From Flavobacterium chilense (GTDB taxonomy: Bacteria > Bacteroidota > Bacteroidia > Flavobacteriales > Flavobacteriaceae), in the NCBI RefSeq assembly GCF_001602525.1, contig NZ_LSYT01000001.1, positions 124,001 through 188,000 of the forward strand: DNA of 64,000 nt, in the 5' to 3' direction. The notes beneath the pieces are model-generated. The model did not search any database, was not told the DNA's origin, and saw nothing but the letters and a program-made list of their open reading frames with translations. The first letter of the stretch is position 1, and the number at the start of each line of letters is the position of its first letter. The translations under genes were made by a program, and so were the position numbers. Of this stretch, positions 17,701-24,825 are shown in pieces.

Positions 17701-17978
17701 TGAAGCTTAGTAGAAGAAGCAGCCACTTCCTGAGGTTTCATCCCGATATAGCTAAGTACCAAAAATTGATTGGGAGCTGCATTGATAGAGAAAGCCCCGT
17801 CAAAATCTGTTTGTGTTCCTGTTTTGGATCCTTTAATTAATACACTCACGCCCGGTAACGGGATTCCTGCGTCATCGGTAACAATTCCTGTAACTATTCT
17901 TTCCTGAGCAAAGATTAGTTGTGCTGCAAATACAAAAAAGAGTATTGCAAATTTTCTAAAATAAACGTTAATTCTCAT
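14784..17978 (-). CDS. SusC/RagA family TonB-dependent outer-membrane transporter
   Basis: This complete 1064-residue SusC channel has a signal peptide ending at IFAQ. The regulatory beta-sandwich domain (IVTGIVTDDAGIPLPGVSVLI) precedes the TonB-box region ALQEIVVTALGVKREKKSLG. The plug follows with SGKVAGVNIRRN, VIIRGSSS, LWVVDGVPL and INVLKGAAASALYGSRAANGV. The 22-strand barrel ends in an aromatic-terminated strand (YNFNIKVQF). It forms an operon with susD (11-bp gap). The location between the secreted protease and the hydroxyproline operon, and the shared promoter element at 18004-18068, suggest that it imports Pro/Hyp-rich peptides. That specificity is inference. Confidence 0.96.
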   Translation of the reverse strand: MRINVYFRKFAILFFVFAAQLIFAQERIVTGIVTDDAGIPLPGVSVLIKGSKTGTQTDFDGAFSINAAPNQFLVLSYIGMKPQEVAASSTKLQIKMSAGSTALQEIVVTALGVKREKKSLGYATQEVKGEDLTKVNTGNVANSISGKVAGVNIRRNNNIGGSTNVIIRGSSSLTGNNQALWVVDGVPLNNDNTNTADQKSGGNTGGYDYGNAASDINPDDIESINVLKGAAASALYGSRAANGVILVTLKKGTKSKSGLGITFTSGISVGVADKKTLPQYQNEYGSGYGDFYGTVDLGSGVHPYAATDDASWGPRYDPNLLVYNWSSFYPELPSYGIAKPWTPVKKNPNSFYQKSLTYTNNITASASNENGDFRFGYTNYNQEQGILPNSSNKKDNFNFSASYKLSPKTKVSASANYLKAYAKGMNETGYGDGGNNYLSSVRQWYNMSADFQDLEDAYNLTGKNTTWSVAGPTDLTVQFHDNPYFQRYNNYNSLNRDRFFGNFALSTDVASWLNIVGKGSVDYYTQLQEERIAVGSKRTSNMLGQYSRYDKTFREINLDLMLNFKTDITEDLKFNGLLGANSRRSGKNITYSATNGGLIVPGKYMLSNTIAPINYPSEYVETIGTNSVYANATLNYKEKFFLEGSYRVDQSSTLPKKNNTYTYPSITGTYIFSSDLKADWLSFGKLRVNYADTGNDAEFAVIESTFNKNSNFGPDGIRFSNENNKSNSNLKSELTKGFEAGIELKFLKNRVGLDFSYYKSNTTNQILSIETPVQTGYSRSWINGGNVENKGFEVVLNIVPIKTQDFSWETKINWATNKNKVIDLNGADRLSIGSFQGVGYIAEVGKPIGQLIGRGYQYLNGERVVKSNGRYEVVAGATIGDINPDWTGGINNVFRYKDLSFNFLIDIKKGGDVYSLDQQYGNTTGIYQSTVGTNHLGNPVRNSIADGGGIILDGVKADGTRNTTVIPADYNTYNSMPQETYVYDASYVKLREVGLSYKFPSKLLANTFINSMIFTLNGSNLWIISKNLPYADPEAGSSSGNLQGFQTGVLPTTKEYNFNIKVQF

Positions 17979-18003
17979 ATTTTGGTTTTATGATTAATAA
18001 CTG

Positions 18004-18068
18004 CAAATATTTTGCATTTATGGTTTTTTTTATGCCAATATATTATCATAAAATCAGATTATATTATC
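18004..18068 (-). promoter_or_regulatory. susCD promoter with a perfect tandem TATATTATC repeat
   Basis: TATATTATC occurs twice on the plus strand, at 18039-18047 and 18060-18068, a direct repeat with a 21-bp period. A -7-like box AATATTTG lies at 18011-18004 on the minus strand, 35 bp from the proximal copy and 26 bp before the susC ATG. Over 38 bp this block matches the hydroxyproline operon promoter (24717 onward) at 28 positions. The rest of the 398-bp gap holds the upstream operon's terminator and nothing else I can support. Confidence 0.72.
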
Positions 18069-18314
18069 TTGTTTTGTGTATTGTTTATTGTATAAGTTTG
18101 AGTTTATAAGTTTTTATTTATCTTAATGATTTGTAGGATTTTAGAGTGTATTACTTCATGTGAATTAATAAATGTAAATCAAGGTCTTAAAATGAATTTA
18201 AACTAACTTATTTGCAATCAGTTTTTTGTATAAAAAAGCATGTTGGAATTTTTATGATTTTACATTTTTATGTGTGATTTTATGTCTTTGTTTTTTAGAT
18301 TTTGAGATAAAAAA

Positions 18315-18344
18315 AACAGCTACAAAATTGCTCTTGTAGCTGTT
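18315..18344 (-). terminator. Intrinsic terminator of the hydroxyproline operon
   Basis: AACAGCTACAA (18315-18325) pairs with TTGTAGCTGTT (18334-18344). On the minus strand a run of T residues follows, 33 bp beyond the stop of the last gene of the operon. Confidence 0.88.
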
Positions 18345-18376
18345 CATTTTTGTTATGAAATAAGTTGAATTCCGGA

Positions 18377-19672
18377 TTATTTATGCTGCATTAATTTTTC
18401 TATATCTTCAATTTCTATAGGTAATGCCTCAGAAAGATTTCTGTTTCCGTCTTCGGTAATCAGATAATCGTTTTCGAGTCGGCAGCCAATTCCTTCTTCC
18501 GGTATATAAATTCCCGGTTCGCAGGTAAGCACCATTCCTTTTTCGAGAGGACGTGAATACAATCCTACATCGTGAACATCAAGCCCTAAATGATGTGCTG
18601 TACCGTGCATAAAATATTTTTTATACGCAGGATAATCAGGATCCTGACTGGCAATTGCTTCGGGAGTCAGTAATTTTAGTTTGATTAATTCCTGTTCGAT
18701 CAAACCAGCCATTTGCTTTTCATAATCACTATGATGTACTCCGGGTTTTAATAATTTAGAACCTTCTTTTAAACAATGTAAAACAGATGCATATACTTCC
18801 CGCTGACGGGCTGAAAAAGTTCCGTTTACAGGAACACATCTTGTTGTATCAGAGTTGTAATTGGCATAACAAACTCCAAAATCAACCAAAATCATATCGT
18901 TTTCGTTACAAATCGCATCATTAGTATTGTAGTGTAAGGCACAGGCATTTTTACCGGATGCTATAATAGGCCTGAATGCATGACGCGAAGCTCCGTTTTT
19001 TACAACTTCATAAATTAATTCAGCTTCCAATTCAAACTCTTTGATGTTTGGTTTTACTGCTTTCAGAAGTCTTTCGAAACCTTTTATGCTAATGGCTGTC
19101 GCTTTTTCTATCAAAGCGATCTCTTCTTCAGATTTTACAGGTCTTAGTTCCCGTGTTATTTTGGCTGCTCTCTCGTATTTATGCAATGGATATTTTTCTT
19201 TACACCATTGAATCATACGATCCTGACGTGTTATCATTTCATTTGTTACCCTTTTAATATGCTCGTTGTGACCTAAATAAAGTGTATCGGCTTCAAAGGC
19301 AAAAAGCTGTAATGTCTTTTCGAATTCATGAGTCCATTTGATGTTTTTTATCCCCGAAATTGCTCTGGCTTCTTCTTTAGTTAAAAAATCTCCATCCCAA
19401 AGTTTAGTGTGCTCATTTACTTCTTTTATAAATAATATAATCTGATTTTCCTCTTTGTAAGCATTTGGAAAAAGCACTAAAATAGTCTCATCCTGATTAA
19501 TTCCTGACAAATAGAATAAATCATTGTTCTGGGCAAATCCCATTACATCATCTGCATTGTTAGGCATTACATCATTAGAAACTAAAATGGCAATGCTGTT
19601 TGAATCCATTTTTTCAGAAAAACGTTTTCTGTTTTCGATGAATAAAGACGAGGGTATCGATTCGTATCTCAT
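18377..19672 (-). CDS. Xaa-Pro aminopeptidase (aminopeptidase P, M24B)
   Basis: This 431-residue cytosolic metallopeptidase removes the N-terminal residue from Xaa-Pro peptides. An N-terminal creatinase/aminopeptidase-P domain (NNDLFYLSGINQDETILVLFP) precedes the pita-bread domain. Metal ligands are Asp in ILVDFGVCYANYNSD plus the second Asp, His in FMHGTAHHLGLDVHDVG, Glu in LTCEPGIY and Glu in CRLENDYLIT. The start is set at the ATG at 19672 (MRYESIPSS), 4 bp after the upstream stop; an ATG at 19723 would extend 47 bp into the preceding gene and adds an unconserved tail. It is the last gene of the hydroxyproline operon, placed to release Hyp and Pro from imported peptides. Confidence 0.93.
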   Translation of the reverse strand: MRYESIPSSLFIENRKRFSEKMDSNSIAILVSNDVMPNNADDVMGFAQNNDLFYLSGINQDETILVLFPNAYKEENQIILFIKEVNEHTKLWDGDFLTKEEARAISGIKNIKWTHEFEKTLQLFAFEADTLYLGHNEHIKRVTNEMITRQDRMIQWCKEKYPLHKYERAAKITRELRPVKSEEEIALIEKATAISIKGFERLLKAVKPNIKEFELEAELIYEVVKNGASRHAFRPIIASGKNACALHYNTNDAICNENDMILVDFGVCYANYNSDTTRCVPVNGTFSARQREVYASVLHCLKEGSKLLKPGVHHSDYEKQMAGLIEQELIKLKLLTPEAIASQDPDYPAYKKYFMHGTAHHLGLDVHDVGLYSRPLEKGMVLTCEPGIYIPEEGIGCRLENDYLITEDGNRNLSEALPIEIEDIEKLMQHK

Positions 19673-19676
19673 AAAT

Positions 19677-20912
19677 TTAAAATTGAAACATTTCGGTATT
19701 AACAGAAGTAGTTTTCTCAGCAATAATTTCTGAAACCAGCTTACCTGTTGCCGGCGCTAAACTTAATCCCATCATGGCGTGTCCGGTTGCCAAAGTTAAG
19801 TTTTTTATTTTTTTGTCTCTGGCAATTATTGGCATTCCGGATGGAGTGCAGGGTCTGAAACCAAACCAGGTTTCTTTTTCTTTTGGCATTTCGATTTTTA
19901 GGTCCGGATAAAAACTGTTAATACTGTTTACGATTCCCTGTACTCTGTTAGCATTAATCTGAGTGTCGTTTGTATGGGTTATTTCCATAGTACCGCCAAA
20001 ACGAATATCAGTATTCATAGGGGTAACTGCTACTTTTCCTTCACATAAAATAGCCGGAACAGAGGGTTTTTGTTTTACATCCTGTAAAGTAAAACTATAT
20101 CCTTTTCCCGGTAAAATTGAAATAGAACAATTTAGTTTTTTTGCAATAGCAGGACTCCATGATCCGGTTGCCAAAACTACTTCGTCAGTTTCAAAACACC
20201 CAACATCTGTAATTACATCCGTAATTACCTGACCTTGTTGGGCGAAATCCTGTACCAGGGTACGATTATGAATTTTTACATTCAACCTGTTTAATTCTGC
20301 TTTGATAAATTGCATGAATTTTTGAGGATAAAGATGCGCATCGCTTTTATAATGCACACCGCCAATAACATCTGTACGGGTTCCGGTTTCCAGTTTTGTA
20401 ACTTCATCTTTTGACAAAAAATCGACTTCTAATCCAAAAGACTCTGCCAGTTTTCCTTCATGGTAGATTTCCTCGGCTGTTTTGTCGGTTTTATAAAGCA
20501 TTAAAAGTCCTTTCTTCTCATAAAAGAAGGCATTGTTTTCTTTAATAAAATCCTGATATAATTCTTTACTAAAAAGGGATAAGTTACAAAGTGCCGGCAT
20601 GGCTTTTTCGACATGCTGTTTGTTGGCGTGTTTGTAAAATTGCAATCCCCATTTTGCTAAATCGGCGCTCAGTCTTGGTTTAACATAAAACGGACTCTGG
20701 CTGTCAAACATCCATTTTATTCCTTGCGCAATCATGCCGGGCTGCGCTAAAGGAATAATATGCGACGGAACTATCATTCCGGCATTGCCGTAAGAACAAC
20801 CATCTGTCATATCCGATTTATCGAAAACAGCTACTTCATAACCTTCTTTTGCCAGATAATATGCTGAACATAGTCCTATTATTCCTCCTCCAATAATACT
20901 TACTTTTTTCAT
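19677..20912 (-). CDS. FAD-dependent D-hydroxyproline dehydrogenase (DadA-like)
   Basis: This 411-residue FAD amine oxidoreductase of the DadA family begins at the ATG at 20912, directly at the dinucleotide-binding fold (KKVSIIGGGIIGLCSAYYLAKEGYEVAVFDK). An upstream ATG at 20936 adds eight unlikely residues. Other marks are CSYGNAGMIVPSHIIPLAQPG, the VVLATGSWSPAIAKKL segment and a C-terminal FAD contact GFRPCTPSGMPIIARD...GHAMMGLSLAPATG. Its predicted reaction is cis-4-hydroxy-D-proline to delta1-pyrroline-4-hydroxy-2-carboxylate. The assignment over generic D-amino-acid dehydrogenase rests on the 4-hydroxyproline epimerase gene immediately upstream (79-bp gap). The aminopeptidase P gene follows after 4 bp. 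Confidence 0.9.
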   Translation of the reverse strand: MKKVSIIGGGIIGLCSAYYLAKEGYEVAVFDKSDMTDGCSYGNAGMIVPSHIIPLAQPGMIAQGIKWMFDSQSPFYVKPRLSADLAKWGLQFYKHANKQHVEKAMPALCNLSLFSKELYQDFIKENNAFFYEKKGLLMLYKTDKTAEEIYHEGKLAESFGLEVDFLSKDEVTKLETGTRTDVIGGVHYKSDAHLYPQKFMQFIKAELNRLNVKIHNRTLVQDFAQQGQVITDVITDVGCFETDEVVLATGSWSPAIAKKLNCSISILPGKGYSFTLQDVKQKPSVPAILCEGKVAVTPMNTDIRFGGTMEITHTNDTQINANRVQGIVNSINSFYPDLKIEMPKEKETWFGFRPCTPSGMPIIARDKKIKNLTLATGHAMMGLSLAPATGKLVSEIIAEKTTSVNTEMFQF

Positions 20913-20991
20913 TATAATTATAAATTTAAAAATCACCGGCTAGAATAAAATTCCTGTAATGCCAGTGATTTATTTTGAGATTATGTTTTTA

Positions 20992-22002
20992 TTATATTAC
21001 CTGAAAACCAAATGCGTACGGATCATCATCTTCATCAATAATGATATTATTGTAGCCATATACTTTTGCCCATCCCTGAATGCTTGGTACGATGGCTTTG
21101 ATGTTTCCAATTGTGGTTTCTTCTTCAACTTTTCCTATAAACTTGCTGCCAATAAAACTTTCGTGAACAAAATTTTCTCCTTTTTTTAGTTTGCCTTTTG
21201 CATGCAGTTGTGCTAATCGGGCAGAAGTACCTGTTCCGCAAGGGGAACGGTCAATGGCTTTGTCTCCGTAAAAAACGGCATTTCGTCCTGATGATGCAGG
21301 ATCGAGTGAATCTCCTGTCCAAAGCATATGACTTACATCTCTGATCGTGCTGTTTTCAGGATGGATAAACATATCAGGATATTTTGCATTAATGCGTTTG
21401 CGAACTTCCTGACTGTACTGAACAATTTTGGCAGCTGTAAAATCCTGTATTCCCGAAAAGTTAGGCTGCGGATCTACTATAGCATAATAATTTCCGCCAT
21501 AAGCGACATCAAAAGTTATTTCTCCCAGTTCCGGACATTCAATAGTAAGTCCTTCTGCAGCAAGATATGATTTGACATTCGTTAAACGAACCCAATCTAC
21601 TTTTTTCCCTGTTTGCTGGTATTCTATCTGAACCAGACCAGCGGGCGCCTCCATTCTTATTTTACCGGGTACTTTTGGCATAACCAGCCCTTCCTCAACA
21701 GCTATGGTTATGGTTCCAATAGTTCCGTGACCGCACATAGGCAAACAACCTGATGTTTCGATAAATAAAATACCAAAATCATTATCAGGATTACTAGGCG
21801 GATAAAGAATACTGCCGCTCATCATATCGTGACCTCTTGGTTCGAACATTAATCCTTTGCGAATCCAGTCATATTCTTTTAAAAAATGCTGACGTTTTTC
21901 GCTCATATTGTTACCAACCAAATTTGGTCCGCCACCGGCAACCACCCTCACAGGGTTACCACAAGTGTGTGCATCGACACAAAAAAAAGTTTTTCTTGGC
22001 AT
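20992..22002 (-). CDS. 4-hydroxyproline 2-epimerase (proline racemase family, Cys/Cys type)
   Basis: This 336-residue enzyme is predicted to convert trans-4-hydroxy-L-proline to cis-4-hydroxy-D-proline. Both catalytic cysteines are present: Cys90 in LPMCGHGT and Cys255 in DRSPCGTGTSAR, together with the N-terminal DAHTCGNPVRVV and FEPRGHDMMSG motifs. The Cys/Cys pair separates epimerases and racemases from the Cys/Thr dehydratase encoded at 6781-7848. The flanking genes for D-hydroxyproline dehydrogenase and ketoglutaric semialdehyde dehydrogenase make 4-hydroxyproline, not proline, the likely substrate. The gene begins 3 bp after the stop of the upstream dehydrogenase gene. Confidence 0.94.
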   Translation of the reverse strand: MPRKTFFCVDAHTCGNPVRVVAGGGPNLVGNNMSEKRQHFLKEYDWIRKGLMFEPRGHDMMSGSILYPPSNPDNDFGILFIETSGCLPMCGHGTIGTITIAVEEGLVMPKVPGKIRMEAPAGLVQIEYQQTGKKVDWVRLTNVKSYLAAEGLTIECPELGEITFDVAYGGNYYAIVDPQPNFSGIQDFTAAKIVQYSQEVRKRINAKYPDMFIHPENSTIRDVSHMLWTGDSLDPASSGRNAVFYGDKAIDRSPCGTGTSARLAQLHAKGKLKKGENFVHESFIGSKFIGKVEEETTIGNIKAIVPSIQGWAKVYGYNNIIIDEDDDPYAFGFQVI

Positions 22003-22005
22003 AAA

Positions 22006-23589
22006 TTATATAGGTTTGTTTGTTATTATATCATTAACGGTTCTGTTTATGTTTAAAGGATTTTTATTCTGAAGTGCTTCCGGCAACAACTCGTCAGGCC
22101 AGTTTTGATAGCTAAAAGGTCTTACCCAGCGCTTTACGGCATGGATACCAACGGCTGTAAATCTGGAATCGGATGAAGAAGGATAAGGGCCGCCATGCAG
22201 CATTGAAGCACAAACTTCGACGCCTGTAGGAACCCCATTAAAAATGAGTCTTCCCACTCTGTTTTGTAAAGCATTAATAACCGAATTATATTTTGAAATT
22301 TCGTCTGGCTCTGCTAGGATAGTTCCAGTAAGTTGTCCGTCTAATTTATTAATAATTGTGGTAAGTTCATCTATATTTTCGCATTGAACGATGATAGAAA
22401 ACGGACCAAAAACTTCGTGACTAAGGATTTTATTTTCTAAAAATGTTTTGCCTTCAACACTTAATAGGATCTGTGGTGCAAAGTTAGGAGCGGTTTCTTC
22501 CTTGTATTCAGCAATTGTTGTGACTCCGTTTTGAGACCTGATTTTTTCTCTTCCGTTATTAAAATCTGCTTTAATAGATGGGTGCAGCATACAGGATGGT
22601 GTTATTTTTTCAATTTGCTCAGCCAATTCTTTTAAAAACTGATCCAGATTTTTTCCTTTCATGCCCAAAAGTAATCCCGGATTAGTACAAAATTGCCCCG
22701 TTCCTAAGGTGATTGAACCTGCATAAGCTGCAGCCCATTTTTTGCTGTTTTTTTCGATTGCTTCCGGTAGAATCACTACGGGATTAATGCTTCCCATTTC
22801 GGCAAATACCGGAATAGGTTCAGGACGTTGCGCCGCAAGATCAAATAAAGCACGGCCTCCGTTAATACTTCCTGTAAATCCAACTGCTTTTACAAGCGGA
22901 TGTTTGACTAAAGCTGCTCCAAGTGTTACACCTCCGCCAATTAAATTAGAAAAAACACCTTCGGGCATATTGTGTTTTTTGGCAGCACTAATTATAGCTG
23001 ATGCTACCATTTCGCCTGTTCCAATATGCATAGAATGGCTTTTTACAATAACAGGACATCCGGCAGCCAAAGCTGAAGCAGTATCTCCTCCTGCTGTAGA
23101 AAAAGCAAACGGAAAGTTACTGGATCCAAAAACGACTACAGGTCCCAGCGGAACCAGCATTTTTCTTAAATCTTCTTTTGGAAGCGGTGCTCTGTCAGGA
23201 ATTGCAGTGTCGATTGTGGCTTCGACCCAGCTTCCTTCTAAAAGCATGTTTGCGAATGAGCGTAATTGAAAAATAGTTCGGCCTCTTTCTGATTCTGCAC
23301 GGCCTCTTAAGAAACCGGATTCAGTACAGTATATTTCTAATAAAGCATCACCTAAAGCTAAGATCTCATCAGCAATAGCATTCAAAAAAGCTGCTTTTCT
23401 TTCTGCCGGAAAGTCTTTATAAATTTTGAATGCATCATGCGCCAGATGTACTGCTTGTTCAATCTCTTCTGCAGATGCTTCAGTAAATGTCCAGGGATTT
23501 TCAATATTCAACTGTGGGTCTATTGTTTTATAGGTTTTAGTCCCACTTGCCAAAAGCTGGCTTCCGACATAATTTTTTCCTGTAATCAT
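22006..23589 (-). CDS. 2-oxoglutaric semialdehyde (2,5-dioxovalerate) dehydrogenase
   Basis: This 527-residue NAD(P)-dependent aldehyde dehydrogenase has the features of the larger ketoglutaric-semialdehyde subgroup. These are FGSSNFPFAFSTAGGDTASALAAGCPVIVKSH, the FTGSINGGRAL loop, the general-base Glu in VFAEMGSINP, and the catalytic Cys in LGTGQFCTNPGL. It performs the last step of hydroxyproline catabolism, 2,5-dioxopentanoate to 2-oxoglutarate. The same enzyme type ends oxidative pentose and glucarate pathways, but here the neighbours are 4-hydroxyproline epimerase and the pyrroline deaminase. A strong inverted repeat lies in the 151-bp gap upstream. Confidence 0.93.
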   Translation of the reverse strand: MITGKNYVGSQLLASGTKTYKTIDPQLNIENPWTFTEASAEEIEQAVHLAHDAFKIYKDFPAERKAAFLNAIADEILALGDALLEIYCTESGFLRGRAESERGRTIFQLRSFANMLLEGSWVEATIDTAIPDRAPLPKEDLRKMLVPLGPVVVFGSSNFPFAFSTAGGDTASALAAGCPVIVKSHSMHIGTGEMVASAIISAAKKHNMPEGVFSNLIGGGVTLGAALVKHPLVKAVGFTGSINGGRALFDLAAQRPEPIPVFAEMGSINPVVILPEAIEKNSKKWAAAYAGSITLGTGQFCTNPGLLLGMKGKNLDQFLKELAEQIEKITPSCMLHPSIKADFNNGREKIRSQNGVTTIAEYKEETAPNFAPQILLSVEGKTFLENKILSHEVFGPFSIIVQCENIDELTTIINKLDGQLTGTILAEPDEISKYNSVINALQNRVGRLIFNGVPTGVEVCASMLHGGPYPSSSDSRFTAVGIHAVKRWVRPFSYQNWPDELLPEALQNKNPLNINRTVNDIITNKPI

Positions 23590-23643
23590 TTTTTATATTT
23601 TAAAATTAAAGTCATCCGGATTCCTAAAAGTTTGTTTTTGTGT

Positions 23644-23668
23644 GCTGGTTATTATCTGAATAACCAGC
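23644..23668. repeat. 10-bp perfect inverted repeat inside the hydroxyproline operon
   Basis: GCTGGTTATT (23644-23653) and AATAACCAGC (23659-23668) are separated by 5 bp. A third copy of AATAACCAG lies at 23687-23695. Neither strand has a T-tract directly after the stem, so this is not a normal terminator. In the transcript it would form a stable hairpin between the deaminase and dehydrogenase genes, perhaps an RNA processing or stability element, or it could be a DNA operator. Confidence 0.6.
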
Positions 23669-23740
23669 CCAAAAACAAAAAACTAAAATAACCAGATAAA
23701 GCTTTCTAAAAAAAAAGTAAATCTCTTGTTGATGTATAGT

Positions 23741-24661
23741 TTAAAGCACTATAGACTTATAGTCAGGAAGCACAGGTCTTGTACGCAATCCTTCGGCAAT
23801 AATTGCCAGAACCCTTTCTCTTTCTGCTCCCTGAAGCGGAAGTCTTGGTGCTCTCACATGCTCGGTTCCTAATTTTGTTGCTGTTTCAGCCAGTTTTATA
23901 TTTTGTACTAATAATGAATTAATATCTAATTCAAGAAGTGGAAGGAACCATCTGTAAATATCTAAAGCTTCCTGAGCTCTTCCGGCTTTTGCCAGTTTAT
24001 AAATAGCAACAGTTTCTGCCGGGAAAGCATCTACTAAACCTGATACCCATCCGTCAGATCCCATAAAAAGACTTTCTAATGCCAGTGTATCAACACCTGA
24101 TAATATTTTTAGTCTGTCTTTGAAACGATTGATCATTCGGGTTACATTAGAAATATCTCTTGTAGATTCTTTTACTGCCTGAATATTGTCGAATTTCAAA
24201 ATCTCTTCGAACATATCTAAAGTTACTTCTATTTTATAATCTATCGGATTGTTGTAGATCATAATAGGAAGTGATGTATTTTTTGCAACTTCAGAAAAGT
24301 AAGTAACAGTTTCATGGCTTGCAGCATTGTAACGCATAGGAGGTAAAAGCATCAATCCTTTTGCTCCGTTTTGCTCTGCTTCGTTAGCAGCAAGAATTGC
24401 CGCTCTTGTAGTTTGCTCGGCTATATTCATAATTACCGGAACTTGTCCGTTAACCATTTTGATGGTTTCCTGAATTAATTCTTTTTTTTCGTCCTGTAAT
24501 AATGTGCTTGCTTCACCAAGCGTTCCTCCTAAAATTATTCCGGATACACCTGCTTCTAACTGTGCTTTTATGTTTACTTCAAACATGTTGAAGTCTAATT
24601 TGTCATCGGCAGTAAATTTTGTCGTTACTGCTGGCATAACGCCTTTCCATTGAATACTCAT
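23741..24661 (-). CDS. Delta1-pyrroline-4-hydroxy-2-carboxylate deaminase (DapA superfamily)
   Basis: This 306-residue class I aldolase-fold protein is predicted to deaminate delta1-pyrroline-4-hydroxy-2-carboxylate to 2,5-dioxopentanoate. DapA-family marks are GGTLGEAS at residues 45-52, Tyr136 in MIYNNP and the Schiff-base Lys164 in QAVKEST. The start is the ATG at 24661 (MSIQWKG): the -7 box at 24689-24682 lies just upstream, and an ATG at 24727 would precede the promoter. It is the first gene of a five-gene operon encoding the whole trans-4-hydroxyproline route plus aminopeptidase P. Without the context it could be taken for dihydrodipicolinate synthase or N-acetylneuraminate lyase. Confidence 0.91.
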   Translation of the reverse strand: MSIQWKGVMPAVTTKFTADDKLDFNMFEVNIKAQLEAGVSGIILGGTLGEASTLLQDEKKELIQETIKMVNGQVPVIMNIAEQTTRAAILAANEAEQNGAKGLMLLPPMRYNAASHETVTYFSEVAKNTSLPIMIYNNPIDYKIEVTLDMFEEILKFDNIQAVKESTRDISNVTRMINRFKDRLKILSGVDTLALESLFMGSDGWVSGLVDAFPAETVAIYKLAKAGRAQEALDIYRWFLPLLELDINSLLVQNIKLAETATKLGTEHVRAPRLPLQGAERERVLAIIAEGLRTRPVLPDYKSIVL

Positions 24662-24681
24662 AATTACTATTTTAATTTTTT

Positions 24682-24746
24682 CAAAAGTATTTATAACCCA
24701 CAGATATGTAATTAGGGATGTTATCACAAAAAGATACTATATTATC
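24682..24746 (-). promoter_or_regulatory. Hydroxyproline operon promoter with tandem TATnTTATC repeats
   Basis: TACTTTTG at 24689-24682 (minus strand) matches TAnnTTTG, 20 bp before the ATG. GATGTTATC (24717-24725) and TATATTATC (24738-24746), read on the plus strand, are a 21-bp-period direct repeat whose proximal copy begins exactly 35 bp from the end of the -7 box, as at susC. The element lies about 80 bp upstream of the divergent AraC gene, whose product is the obvious candidate activator. Confidence 0.72.
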
Positions 24747-24825
24747 CTTTTTAGTCTTAATTTTTAAAATAATCACTTAATATCTGTGTATTTTTTTATA
24801 TTTATAGCATGTAATTGTATTAATT

